From Chloroflexota bacterium (GTDB taxonomy: Bacteria; Chloroflexota; UBA6077; FW602-bin22; JAMCYS01), in assembly GCA_023473795.1 (NCBI GenBank), contig JAMCYS010000064.1, positions 1-42,577 of the forward strand: a DNA stretch of 42,577 nt. The letters are read 5' to 3'. This document shows positions 17,123 to 26,118 of the stretch, one piece after another; position 1 is the first letter of the stretch; every line of letters starts with the position of its first letter. The notes beneath the pieces are model-generated. The model was given only the letters and a program-made list of their open reading frames with translations. It was not told the DNA's origin and did not search any database. A program made the position numbers and the translations under genes.

Positions 17123-18397
17123 TTGGAAAGATCAGCAATCGGACGGGTTCAAGAGGCCATCTCGGCAGAGGCGATCGCCGACCTTGCCTACGAGTTAGTT
17201 AGCATCCCCAGCCCCACCGGAGAGGAGGGGGCAGCTTCCCGGTACTACGCCGAACGCCTGAAGCGGGCGGGTTTGACTTCCCGGCTGCAATACGTCGAGC
17301 CGGGGCGCCCCAACGTCCTGGGCGAGCTGAAGGGTCTCGGAGGCGGGGCGAACCTCCTCCTTCAGGGTCACATCGATACAATACCGGCGATCGACTGCGT
17401 CAGCCCACAACGGGATGCCGACGCGGTCTGGGGACGCGGCGCCGCCGACATGAAGGGCTCGCTCGCCGCCATGGCCGTGGCCGCCGAAGCCGTTGTCCGG
17501 GCCGGGATCAGATTGAAGGGGGATTTGATCCTCGCCGCCTGTGTCGGCCACGAGATCCCTTGGCCGCTGCATCCCACTCTTGGCCACGGTGACGGAGCCA
17601 AGGTTCTGGCTCGGGCGGTACGGGCAGGAGAGGTTAACGCGGACTGCTGCGTTATCACCGAGGGTCCGACCCGCATGCCGTGGGTGGTGCAGGGAGGAAT
17701 AGCTCCCTGGCGTATCCGCGTGACGGGCGGGCCGGGACCTGTCCACACCACCCTCACAACCCTCGATCACAACCCCATGGTTTGGGTTTCCGAACTGATA
17801 CTGGACCTTCGCGACTACTGCCGCGAAGTGGAGGGCCGGGGGGAACACCCGCTCATCGGCGTGGCCCCGCGGCTGGAGCTCGGCCTGGCCTGCGGCGGCG
17901 ACTACTTCAACCGCAACCCCGCCGAGGGCATGATATGTGGCGCCATCCGCTGGGATCCCGGCTGGTCAGCGGAGCAGGTAGAGAACCACTTACGGGATAG
18001 GTTGGAGAACACACGCCAGCGCCTGGTCGCCAAGTATGGCGACGACAGTATCCGGATCGAGCTTTTCTTCCGCACGGGGAAGGACGCTTTTGACGCGCGC
18101 GAGCACCCGCGCACCGAATGGCTGATCGAGAGGGTGAGAGCGGCCGCCGAGCCTGTTGTCGGCCCACTTGAGGCGCCGTGGGGCAGCCGGGCAGCAACCG
18201 ATCTCGACATCTTTGGCCGCGGTGGGGGCATTCCCACCGTCGCCATCGGGTTAGGCCTGAGCCAGGAGCGCACGGCCGCTGGGCGGAACCTCGGCATCGC
18301 CCACTCTAACGACGAGGGCATCTCTAAGGCTTCCCTCCTAGCGGCAGCCCGCGTCTTCGCCGGCCTGATTGTGGAGATCTGTGAGGTGGACCAGTGA
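17123..18397 (+). CDS. M20 family metallopeptidase/deacylase (ArgE/DapE-like)
   Basis: 424 residues from TTG 17123, chosen because GAGGTGA (17111-17117) lies 5 bases upstream; a GTG at 17114 in frame would sit inside that site. M20 metal-ligand motifs are in order: G-H-I-D-T-I-P, G-R-G-A-A-D-M-K-G, G-H-E (catalytic Glu) and a C-terminal H-S-N-D-E-G. The inserted lid/dimerisation domain lies in the middle. The family removes acyl groups from amino acids or cleaves small peptides. It follows E2 closely and overlaps the next gene by 4 bases. An amide substrate would fit the ceramidase-like and aminotransferase neighbours. Confidence 0.9.
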   Translation: MERSAIGRVQEAISAEAIADLAYELVSIPSPTGEEGAASRYYAERLKRAGLTSRLQYVEPGRPNVLGELKGLGGGANLLLQGHIDTIPAIDCVSPQRDADAVWGRGAADMKGSLAAMAVAAEAVVRAGIRLKGDLILAACVGHEIPWPLHPTLGHGDGAKVLARAVRAGEVNADCCVITEGPTRMPWVVQGGIAPWRIRVTGGPGPVHTTLTTLDHNPMVWVSELILDLRDYCREVEGRGEHPLIGVAPRLELGLACGGDYFNRNPAEGMICGAIRWDPGWSAEQVENHLRDRLENTRQRLVAKYGDDSIRIELFFRTGKDAFDAREHPRTEWLIERVRAAAEPVVGPLEAPWGSRAATDLDIFGRGGGIPTVAIGLGLSQERTAAGRNLGIAHSNDEGISKASLLAAARVFAGLIVEICEVDQ

Positions 18398-19161
18398 CTC
18401 GTTTGCGGTTCTTCGGAGTCGCCACGCTGGAGATCGACACGGAGAGCGGACTGCGAATCATCGTCGATCCCTTCCTGGACGACAACCCGGCCAGCCCTGT
18501 GAAGGCGGCTGATCTGGAACGGGTCGACCTAATGCTCGTCACGCACGCGTCGTTCGATCACTACGGGCAGGCGCCGGACATAGCTAAACGGTTCGGTTGC
18601 CCGGTGGTATGTGGTTCGGAGGTCAAGGCGCTATTGCTGGATCAAGGAGTAAAGCGAGATCAGTTGATCGGTCTGACCTGGGGGTTGCGCGCGGAAGTCC
18701 TGGGTGTGGGCGTGCAGGCCGTGGAGAGCCATCACTGGTCCTTCGGCGTGACGAAGTCCGGGGATTCTGTCTGCGGGCCGGCGCTTGGCTTGGTCGTATT
18801 CGCTGACCCGGATCTACGGTTGTACATCAATGGTGATACGGCGCTCTTCGACGGGCTGAAACTAATCGGGCGCCTCTATCGACCGAACATCGGCCTGGTG
18901 CCGGTCGCCATACCTGACCTGCCGGGGGTCCAGCCCGCAGTTGGACGGCTCACTCGCGGCATGATGTCCCCCGAGGAAGCGGTCCTCGCCTCCCAGTGGT
19001 TGGGGCTAGAATACGTCATTCCTTGCCACTTCATTGATCCTGATTGCCCGGAGGTAGCCGAGTTTGTGGGCGCCCTGGGCCGCCTAAGCAGAGCCGATGC
19101 GCCCAGGCCTCGCCTGTTGCTCTTGCGACCGGGGGAGAGCCACGAGTTCGAAAGTCTCTAA
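18394..19161 (+). CDS. MBL-fold metallo-hydrolase, UlaG/UPF0173-like
   Basis: 255 residues from GTG 18394 (GTGA overlap with the M20 gene). N-terminal L-R-F-F-G-V-A-T-L-E-I and D-P-F-L-D-D are typical of the UlaG-like lactonase branch. The metal motif is T-H-A-S-F-D-H-Y-G (~residues 51-59): the usual H-x-H-x-D-H has Ser in place of the second His. Later ligands look present (S-H-H-W-S-F, N-G-D-T-A-L, P-C-H-F-I-D). Possible lactonase or phosphodiesterase acting on a pathway intermediate; the altered metal site could change metal content. Moderate certainty on activity, high on fold. Confidence 0.8.
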   Translation: MTRLRFFGVATLEIDTESGLRIIVDPFLDDNPASPVKAADLERVDLMLVTHASFDHYGQAPDIAKRFGCPVVCGSEVKALLLDQGVKRDQLIGLTWGLRAEVLGVGVQAVESHHWSFGVTKSGDSVCGPALGLVVFADPDLRLYINGDTALFDGLKLIGRLYRPNIGLVPVAIPDLPGVQPAVGRLTRGMMSPEEAVLASQWLGLEYVIPCHFIDPDCPEVAEFVGALGRLSRADAPRPRLLLLRPGESHEFESL

Positions 19162-19214
19162 AACCGTATTGACGGCCGCTGGGCAGCACCGCAGGGGCCG
19201 GGAGGAATCGCTTG

Positions 19215-20189
19215 ATGGAAATACTCTACCTTTCGCAGGCAGACATCATTGCCCTTGACATAGGGATGCCGGACGTAATCAGAATCGTGGAGGCGGCGTT
19301 GCGCGAGCAAGGCGAAGGGCGGGTGGAAATGCCGCCCAAACCGGGCATTCACCCGTTGCCCCAGACATTCATCCACGCTATGCCCGCTTACCTACCTCGC
19401 CTTGGTGCCGCCGGGATGAAGTGGATCGCCTGCTTTCCCGAGAACACGCGCCGTGGCCTGGAACAGACGACCGGCGTTCTAGTGATGAACGACCCAGAGA
19501 CGGGCGCGCCCATAGCCATTATGGATGCGGCCTGGATTACCGCCGTCCGCACGGCGGCGATCACGGCGATCGGCGCTAAGCATCTGGCCCGCCAGGATTC
19601 CCGCACGCTGGGCATCGTGGGCGCTGGGGTCCAGGGACGCTACAACCTGCTGGCGCTGGCGGAGGTGCTGCCCGAGCTGCGGGAGGTGAGAATAGCCGAC
19701 AAGCGCCAAGAAGCGGTGGAGGGCTTCATCAAGGAGCCGCGGCCCCACTTTCCAGACATCAGGGTCGAACCCGCAGCAAGTCCGGAGACAGCAGTCAGGG
19801 GAAGCGACGTCGTCGTCACTGCCACGATGTTCTACCTGACCAGGCCCCTGGTGAAGGCAGAATGGTTCGACCCCGGTTGCTTTGCCGCCCCTCTGGAGGC
19901 CGACTACGCCTGGGAGCCCGCGGCGGTGAGGCTGGCCGACAAGCTGGTCACCGACGATGCGGAACAGACACGCTACTTCGCCGCGCACGGTTGCTTCCCA
20001 GAGGGAATGCCGCCGCTGTACTCCGAACTAGCCGAGATCGTCTGCGGCCAGAAGCCGGGCCGTGAGAAGTCCGACGAGCGCATAATATCCATCTGCCTTG
20101 GCATGGCATTGGAGGATGTGGCGCTCGGTCACTACATAACAGATCTAGCCCAAAGTCGTTGGATAGGAAGACGCCTGCCACTGGCGTGA
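19215..20189 (+). CDS. Ornithine cyclodeaminase/mu-crystallin family dehydrogenase
   Basis: 324 residues. ATG at 19215 is preferred over TTG 19212, with GGAGGAA at 19201-19207. The family signature K-W-I-A-C-F-P-E-N, then G-V-L-V-M-N-D-P-E-T-G and the Rossmann motif G-I-V-G-A-G-V-Q-G-R (~residue 135) identify it. Members interconvert imines and amino acids with NAD(P): ornithine cyclodeaminase, alanine dehydrogenase, ketimine reductase and others. As last gene of the run it could release or reduce an imine from the amine compound handled by the pathway. The exact reaction is not deducible. Confidence 0.88.
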   Translation: MEILYLSQADIIALDIGMPDVIRIVEAALREQGEGRVEMPPKPGIHPLPQTFIHAMPAYLPRLGAAGMKWIACFPENTRRGLEQTTGVLVMNDPETGAPIAIMDAAWITAVRTAAITAIGAKHLARQDSRTLGIVGAGVQGRYNLLALAEVLPELREVRIADKRQEAVEGFIKEPRPHFPDIRVEPAASPETAVRGSDVVVTATMFYLTRPLVKAEWFDPGCFAAPLEADYAWEPAAVRLADKLVTDDAEQTRYFAAHGCFPEGMPPLYSELAEIVCGQKPGREKSDERIISICLGMALEDVALGHYITDLAQSRWIGRRLPLA

Positions 20190-20384
20190 TGGGCATTACC
20201 TCTTACCCTGACCTGCCACTAGAAGCACCAGCCCCCGGAAGCATATGCTAGAATACGAAGCTGACGCTCGTTGTGCGTCTGCAGTCTGTTGATCAATTTG
20301 CATATCCCTCCTCCGGTGGTACTTATGGTATGCAACGGAGAAGGTTAGGATGAGGGTCCCCGCCAATCCTTCCTCGTTGTAACG
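20190..20384 (+). other. Spacer before the restriction operon
   Basis: 195 bases with locally lower GC. TAGAAT at 20249-20254 preceded by TG looks like an extended -10 box, but no matching -35 is seen. No inverted repeat of a terminator kind follows the upstream gene. The promoter for the restriction operon is probably here but cannot be fixed. Confidence 0.3.
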
Positions 20385-22865
20385 TTGACCGACTGCCCGG
20401 GCAGGCGTATATTACAGGCGTACTGGCATTCGCTCTTTGGCCAAGGCCCGCCCAGAGGTGATGCGCCGTTGCCCGAGCCAGCCGGCTACGCCCCAACCGA
20501 AGCCGATACCTGCCGCAAGTACGTCCTGCCGAAACTGGTCGCGGCCGGCTGGGACACCGCGCCCCATTCCTTCAGCGAGCAACGCACCCTCACCGACGGC
20601 CGCATCGTCGTCTATGGCAACCGGGCCAAGCGCCGTCCCTCCCGCCGCGCGGACTATCTTCTGCGCTACACCCGTGACTTCACCATCGCCGTCGTTGAAG
20701 CGAAAGCCAGTTACCACGCGGCCGGCGAAGGTCTGCAGCAGGCCAAAGAGTACGCCGGGATGCTCGGCCTGAAGTTCGCCTACGCCACCAACGGCAGCGA
20801 GATCGTCGAGTTCGACTACACGACCGGACGCGAGCACCTGTTGGAGGCTTTCCCCAGCCCCGCCGACCTCTGGAGCCGCCTGCGTGCCTCCCAGGGTATA
20901 GGAGAGGCCGCGGCGGCGCGACTACTTGAACCCTTCAACCTCAGCCAGGGCAAGCAGCCGCGCTACTACCAGGAAATCGCCATCAACCGCGCCGTCCAAG
21001 CCGTCCTCCAGGGCCGGTGGCGCCTGCTGCTGACCATGGCCACCGGCACCGGCAAGACCTTCGTCGCCTTCCAGATCTGCTGGAAGCTCTGGCACAGCCG
21101 TTGGAACAGGACGGGCACCCACCGTCGCCCCCGGATTCTTTACCTGTCCGACCGCAATCTGCTGGTGGATGATCCGAAGGACAAGGAGTTCGCGCCCTTC
21201 GACAAGGCCCGCCACAAGATCGAGGGCGGCGCCGTGGTCAAGAGCCGGGAGATGTACTTCGCCATCTACCAGGCCATCGCCGAGGACGAGCGCCGGGAGG
21301 GCCTCTATCGCCAGTACCCGCCCGATTTCTTCGACTTGATAGTCGTCGACGAGTGCCACCGGGGCAGCGCCCGCGACGAAAGCATGTGGCGGCAGATTCT
21401 GGAACACTTCGCGCCGGCCTACCAGCTGGGCATGACGGCCACGCCCCTGCGGGAGGAGAACCGCGATACCTACCGCTACTTCGGCAACCCGATCTACCAG
21501 TACAGTCTGAAGCAGGGCATTCTCGACGGCTTTCTCGCCCCCTACAACGTCCATCGGGTCGTGACCAGCTGGGACGCCGCCGGCTGGCGACCGAACAAGG
21601 ATGAGATCGACCGCTACGGGCGCGCGGTGCCCGACCGCGAGTACGGCACGCCGGAGTTCGAGCGCCTGGTGGCTCTGCGTGCCCGCACGGAGGTCATCGC
21701 GGCCCACCTGAGCGACTTCCTGCGCCAGAACGGCCGCTTCGCCAAGACGATGGTCTTCTGCGTGGACCAGGAGCACGCCGACGAGATGCGCCGCTCCCTG
21801 GGCAACCAGAACGCCGACCTCGTGCGGAAGCACCCCGACTACGTTTGCCGGGTGACGGCCGACGAGGGCGCCATCGGCATCGGCCATCTCTCCAATTTCC
21901 AGGACGTGGAGAAGGCGACGCCGGTCATCCTCACCACCTCCCAGCTCCTCACCACTGGCGTGAACGCGCCCACCTGCCAGAACATCGTCCTGGCCAGGCT
22001 GGTCACTTCCCTGCCGGAGTTCAAGCAAATCATTGGCCGCGGCACCCGGGTGCGGGCCGACTACGGCAAACTCTTCTTCAACATTATCGATTACACCGGC
22101 AGCGCCACCGAGATGTTCGCCGACCCGGAGTTCGACGGCTATCCCGCCCACATCACCGAGGAGGAGCTCGACCGCGAAGGCAGGCGGCTGCGGCTCAGCG
22201 AGCGTCCGGGCCAGGAGCAAGGGGAGTGCATCGCCGAGGGCGAAGATGAGGCGGAGCCGGCAGGCGAAGTTCTAGAGCCCGGCATGACAGGCCGGCGCAA
22301 GTATTACGTGGACGGTGGCCAGGTGGAGGTCGTGCAGCACATCGTGCAGGAGCTCGATCCCGAGGGCAAGCAGCTGCGGGTGGTCAAATACACAGACTAC
22401 ACCGCGGAGAAGGTGCGCACGCTCTATCCCTCCTCGGCCGAGCTGCGCCGACTCTGGGCCGACCCGGCCGAGCGGGCAGCATTGGTGGCCCTGCTGGCCA
22501 GCAAGGGGGTCGATCTGGAGCACCTGGCCGCCGTCGCCGGCAGCCCGGAGGCCGACCCCTTCGACCTTCTCTGCCACGTGGCCTTCGGCGTCCCCCTGCG
22601 CAGCCGCCGGGAGCGGGCGGAGAAGCTGCGCCGCGAGCGGAAGGAGTTCTTCACACGTTACAGCCCCCAGGCCCGGGCCGTGCTGGACGAGCTGTTGGAG
22701 AAATACGCCGAGCACGGCGTCGGCCAGTTCCAGATACCCGACGTCTTCTACCTGCCGCCCTTCGCCCAACTGGGCAACGTGGCCGAAATCGCCGGCCTCT
22801 TCGGGGGACCGGAGCAGCTCAAGGCGGCGGTAGCCGAGCTGCAGACGATGCTATATGCGGCGTAG
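20385..22865 (+). CDS. hsdR: Type I restriction enzyme R subunit (HsdR, EcoEI-like)
   Basis: 826 residues. TTG 20385 is the only start upstream of the conserved E-A-D-T-C-R-K-Y-V-L-P region; no clear SD is seen. An N-terminal PD-(D/E)xK nuclease domain shows Asp90 and E-A-K (105-107). The SF2 translocase has Walker A A-T-G-T-G-K-T (219-225), D-E-C-H (322-325), M-T-A-T-P and the motif VI Q-I-I-G-R-G-T-R. The C-terminal ~220 residues match the EcoEI R C-terminal domain of type IB systems. HsdR cleaves DNA after translocation with HsdM/HsdS. Very high GC at third codon positions, unlike the following gene. Confidence 0.95.
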   Translation: MTDCPGRRILQAYWHSLFGQGPPRGDAPLPEPAGYAPTEADTCRKYVLPKLVAAGWDTAPHSFSEQRTLTDGRIVVYGNRAKRRPSRRADYLLRYTRDFTIAVVEAKASYHAAGEGLQQAKEYAGMLGLKFAYATNGSEIVEFDYTTGREHLLEAFPSPADLWSRLRASQGIGEAAAARLLEPFNLSQGKQPRYYQEIAINRAVQAVLQGRWRLLLTMATGTGKTFVAFQICWKLWHSRWNRTGTHRRPRILYLSDRNLLVDDPKDKEFAPFDKARHKIEGGAVVKSREMYFAIYQAIAEDERREGLYRQYPPDFFDLIVVDECHRGSARDESMWRQILEHFAPAYQLGMTATPLREENRDTYRYFGNPIYQYSLKQGILDGFLAPYNVHRVVTSWDAAGWRPNKDEIDRYGRAVPDREYGTPEFERLVALRARTEVIAAHLSDFLRQNGRFAKTMVFCVDQEHADEMRRSLGNQNADLVRKHPDYVCRVTADEGAIGIGHLSNFQDVEKATPVILTTSQLLTTGVNAPTCQNIVLARLVTSLPEFKQIIGRGTRVRADYGKLFFNIIDYTGSATEMFADPEFDGYPAHITEEELDREGRRLRLSERPGQEQGECIAEGEDEAEPAGEVLEPGMTGRRKYYVDGGQVEVVQHIVQELDPEGKQLRVVKYTDYTAEKVRTLYPSSAELRRLWADPAERAALVALLASKGVDLEHLAAVAGSPEADPFDLLCHVAFGVPLRSRRERAEKLRRERKEFFTRYSPQARAVLDELLEKYAEHGVGQFQIPDVFYLPPFAQLGNVAEIAGLFGGPEQLKAAVAELQTMLYAA

Positions 22866-22874
22866 GAGTAGTCC

Positions 22875-23933
22875 GTGAGCCAACTACCCGACGGCGTTTC
22901 TCTTATGGAGGATCCTACCACGCCTGCCGAACGGCAGCGCAAGTGGTTGGGTGAGCCTGTGCTCCGCTATGCTTCGCCCACTCCTCTGATTGGCGCTATC
23001 CTACCCAGGTTCGAGAGACGTCCTTTCGCTCTTGAGACACGGATGCTAACGCCTCAGGCCGCCCTCTGGCCAACACCACTATTCGGGGAGAATCCCTACT
23101 ACGACACTGTCGTGCGCCTGCCCACAGACGAGCGTGAGGACCCAATGCCAGTCGGAATTGTGTCCAAGCGTTACCGGCTGGTACAACATCGAGAGGTACT
23201 GGACACGATTCTCCATGCCCTGCGAGGGGCTGACATCGACCCCGAGATGACTACGTCCGAAGTTGAGATTACGTGCTCTGGCAGCAGAATGCTTATGCAC
23301 GTTCTGTTGCCGCAGAAATATGAATTTGACCCTGGCGATCGCCACCCGATGGGGCTCAGGCTGGAGTGCTTCAACTCGGTCGATGGTAGCACTCGCTTCC
23401 AGGTTCTTATGGGGTGGTATCGCTTTGTCTGCAGCAACGGAATGGTGGTCGGCACCACGCAACTGAGGTTCAGATATGTACATAACTACTCCCTTTCCCT
23501 GGATGACATCCCTAGAGTACTCGCTTCAGGCCTGGCGTTAATCGCCCAAGACAGGGAAGCCTGCAGACACTGGCTGCAGACCCCCATAGACGAATCTCGC
23601 CTAGTTGCCTGGGTTGACGGACCGGTGCGGGATAGGTGGGGCGTGCTGGCGGCCGCCCGGGCATATCACATCGCTCGAAGCGGTCACGACGCTGTATTCC
23701 TAGACCGTTTCGAGAAGGCGCTCCCGCACAGCAAGAGCATGGCCAACGGAGCGCCCGTACCTGGGGTCGTCGCTCCAGCCCGCAACGCTTTTTCGCTTTC
23801 ACAGGTGATCTCCTGGCTAGTCCAGGATAGGCGAGAACTACAGGAGAGAACGGACAGGTTACTCGAGATTCCCGACCTCTTGAATGAACTGATAGGAGGC
23901 AAGTCGGCAGATGCCTCGCGTAGCCAAGAATAG
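22875..23933 (+). CDS. DUF932-like protein embedded in the type I RM operon
   Basis: 352 residues from GTG 22875 with TAGGAG at 22863-22868. The central part resembles DUF932 proteins of plasmids and phages: K-R-Y-R-L-V-Q-H-R-E-V (~residues 95-105), L-E-C-F-N-S-V-D-G-S, and V-C-S-N-G-M-V-V-G. No enzymatic motif is recognised and the function of DUF932 is not established. It starts 9 bases after hsdR and overlaps hsdM by 23 bases, so it is expressed as part of the operon. Its codon use is visibly less GC-biased than hsdR and hsdM, suggesting separate acquisition. It could be a modulator, an anti-restriction or antiphage component, or a passenger. Confidence 0.72.
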   Translation: MSQLPDGVSLMEDPTTPAERQRKWLGEPVLRYASPTPLIGAILPRFERRPFALETRMLTPQAALWPTPLFGENPYYDTVVRLPTDEREDPMPVGIVSKRYRLVQHREVLDTILHALRGADIDPEMTTSEVEITCSGSRMLMHVLLPQKYEFDPGDRHPMGLRLECFNSVDGSTRFQVLMGWYRFVCSNGMVVGTTQLRFRYVHNYSLSLDDIPRVLASGLALIAQDREACRHWLQTPIDESRLVAWVDGPVRDRWGVLAAARAYHIARSGHDAVFLDRFEKALPHSKSMANGAPVPGVVAPARNAFSLSQVISWLVQDRRELQERTDRLLEIPDLLNELIGGKSADASRSQE

Positions 23934-25437
23934 TGACTCTCCCACCACCGCCCAGCAGCTGGGCAGCCTCGTCAAGTCCGCGCGCGACATAATGCGCAAG
24001 GACAAGGGGCTGAACGGCGACCTCGACCGGCTGCCCGTGCTCACCTGGGTCATGTTCCTCAAGTTCCTGGACGACCTGGAGCAACTGCGCGAGACCGAAG
24101 CCTTCCTCGCCGGCCGGCGCTTCCGCCCCGCCGTCGAGCCGCCCTACCGCTGGCGCGATTGGGCCGCCGACGAGAAGGGCATCAGCGGCGACGACCTGCT
24201 CGCCTTCGTCAACAACGACGAGGCGCCCCGCCCCGACGGCAGCCGCGGCCCCGGCCTCTTCGCCTACCTGCGCTCCCTGCAAGGAGAGAACGGCGGCGAC
24301 CGCCGCGACGTCGTCGCCACCGTCTTTCGCGGCACCGCCAACCGCATGCTCAACGGCTACCTGCTGCGCGACGTCATCAATAAGGTCAACGGCATTCACT
24401 TCACCTCCTCGGAGGAGATTCACACCCTCGGCCACCTCTACGAGTCGCTGCTCAAGGAGATGCGCGACGCCGCCAGCGATTCGGGCGAGTTCTACACCCC
24501 CCGCCCGTTGGTGCGCTTCATGGTTGAGGTGACCGATCCCCGCCTGGGCGAGGTCGTGCTCGACCCCGCCTGCGGCACGGGCGGCTTTCTGGTGGAGGCT
24601 TTCCGCCACCTGGAGGCGCAGTGCCGCACGGTGGAGGATCGCCAGTTGCTGCAAGGCGAGAGCATCCGCGGCGACGAGGCCAAGTCGCTGCCTTACTTGC
24701 TGTGCCAGATGAACCTGCTGCTGCACGGCCTGGAGTACCCCCGCATCGACTCCGGCAATAGCCTGCGCTTTCGCCTCAGCGAGCTGGGCGACGCCGACCG
24801 GGTCGACGTGGTGCTGACCAACCCGCCCTTCGGCGGCGAGGAGGAGCGGGGCATCCGCGACAACTTCCCCGAGGACAAACAGACCTCCGAAACGGCGCTG
24901 CTCTTCCTGCAGCTGATCATGCGCCGCCTGCGGCGGGCGCCCCGGCCCGGCCGGGCGGCGGTGGTCGTGCCCAACGGCACGCTGTTCGGCGACGGCGTTT
25001 GCGCCCGCGTCAAGGAGGAGCTGCTGCGCGAGTTCAATCTGCACACCATCGTCCGCCTGCCCAACGGCGTCTTCGCCCCCTACACCAGCATCCCCACCAA
25101 CCTGCTCTTCTTCGACCGCTCCGGACCCACGCAGGACGTCTGGTTCTACGAGCAGCCGCTGCCGGCGGGGCGCAAGCAGTACACCAAGACCCAGCCTCTG
25201 CAATACGAGGAGTTTGCGGACTGCCTGGCCTGGTGGCGGGAGCGGCGAGAGGGCGAGCGCGCCTGGCGCGTCCCCGCCGCCCAGCTGCTGGCCAACGGCT
25301 GCAACCTGGACGTGAAGAACCCTGGGACCCCGCAAGACGAGGTCGAGCTGCCACCTGAGCAGCTGGTCAAACAGATTGCTGAGAAAGAGCGGAGAATCCT
25401 GGTTGTTCTTCTGGAAATCGAGGACCTACTTAGTTGA
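23911..25437 (+). CDS. hsdM: Type I DNA N6-adenine methyltransferase M subunit (HsdM)
   Basis: 508 residues, ATG 23911 with AGGAGG at 23894-23899 (11-base spacing, inside the previous gene). An N-terminal helical HsdM_N domain precedes the methyltransferase domain with SAM motif I D-P-A-C-G-T-G-G-F (from Asp218) and catalytic N-P-P-F (304-307). With HsdS it methylates adenine at the recognition site and with HsdR forms the restriction complex. Its stop overlaps the hsdS TTG start (TTGA). Its last 127 bases belong to the 681-bp duplicated unit, so a second copy of its 3' end lies downstream. Confidence 0.95.
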   Translation: MPRVAKNSDSPTTAQQLGSLVKSARDIMRKDKGLNGDLDRLPVLTWVMFLKFLDDLEQLRETEAFLAGRRFRPAVEPPYRWRDWAADEKGISGDDLLAFVNNDEAPRPDGSRGPGLFAYLRSLQGENGGDRRDVVATVFRGTANRMLNGYLLRDVINKVNGIHFTSSEEIHTLGHLYESLLKEMRDAASDSGEFYTPRPLVRFMVEVTDPRLGEVVLDPACGTGGFLVEAFRHLEAQCRTVEDRQLLQGESIRGDEAKSLPYLLCQMNLLLHGLEYPRIDSGNSLRFRLSELGDADRVDVVLTNPPFGGEEERGIRDNFPEDKQTSETALLFLQLIMRRLRRAPRPGRAAVVVPNGTLFGDGVCARVKEELLREFNLHTIVRLPNGVFAPYTSIPTNLLFFDRSGPTQDVWFYEQPLPAGRKQYTKTQPLQYEEFADCLAWWRERREGERAWRVPAAQLLANGCNLDVKNPGTPQDEVELPPEQLVKQIAEKERRILVVLLEIEDLLS

Positions 25438-26039
25438 GCGCCGTGACTTCACTTGCATGGCCGATGATACCCCTCGGGGAAGTTGTAAGGCAACGCCGGG
25501 AGTTCATCACCATTGATGACCTAGCCTCCTACAAGCGCTGTCGCGTACAGCTTCGCGCGCAAGGGATTGTCCTGCGTGACACAGTGCCAGGTGTGGACAT
25601 AAAGACTAAGCAACAGCAAACCTGTCGCCCTGGCGATCTGCTGGTCGCGGAGATCGATGCCAAGCACGGTGGTGTGGGGATCGTTCCCGCCGAACTTGAC
25701 GGGGCCATAGTCAGCAGCCACTACTTCTTGTTTGAGGTCGATGATCAGAAGCTGGACCAGCGCTTTCTTGGCTACTACCTTCACACCCCTGCCTTCCTAG
25801 ATCAGATACAGGCGCAAGGCAGCACCAACTATGCAGCTATCCGGCCGGAGCAGGTACTAGGCTACCGTATCCCCCTCCCTCCCCTACCCGAGCAGCGGCG
25901 ACTGGTGGCGCGGATCGAGGCCCTGGCGGGGAAGGTGGACGAGGCGAAGAGGTTGCGGGCGGAGGCTGCCGGTCAGCTGCGGGACCTCAAACGTGAAGAA
26001 CCCTGGGACCCCGCAAGACGAGGTCGAGCTGCCACCTGA
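25434..26039 (+). CDS. Half-size HsdS specificity subunit created by tandem duplication
   Basis: 201 residues from TTG 25434. Residues 1-186 are identical to the first half of the complete HsdS at 26115: the first target-recognition domain plus the P-L-P-E-Q-R-R-L-V central conserved helix. At 25992 the duplication junction switches the frame into a copy of the hsdM 3' end read out of frame, adding 15 unrelated residues before a stop. Single-TRD HsdS halves are known in other type I systems to dimerise and give a palindromic recognition site, so this product could be active; it could equally be a by-product or an assembly artefact. Confidence 0.75.
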   Translation: MSAVTSLAWPMIPLGEVVRQRREFITIDDLASYKRCRVQLRAQGIVLRDTVPGVDIKTKQQQTCRPGDLLVAEIDAKHGGVGIVPAELDGAIVSSHYFLFEVDDQKLDQRFLGYYLHTPAFLDQIQAQGSTNYAAIRPEQVLGYRIPLPPLPEQRRLVARIEALAGKVDEAKRLRAEAAGQLRDLKREEPWDPARRGRAAT

Positions 26040-26118
26040 GCAGCTGGTCAAACAGATTGCTGAGAAAGAGCGGAGAATCCTGGTTGTTCTTCTGGAAATC
26101 GAGGACCTACTTAGTTGA
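25992..26118 (+). pseudogene. Duplicated 3' fragment of hsdM
   Basis: This is the copy of the final 42 codons (stop included) of hsdM carried by the tandem duplication. It has no start codon of its own and is partly read in another frame as the tail of the half-size HsdS. It does reproduce the TTGA overlap and upstream sequence used to start the complete hsdS at 26115. Confidence 0.9.

Noticed and set aside
23512-25335. 607-residue minus-strand frame opposite DUF932/hsdM
   Set aside because: Antisense to hsdM with clear methyltransferase motifs; the antisense product is low-complexity.
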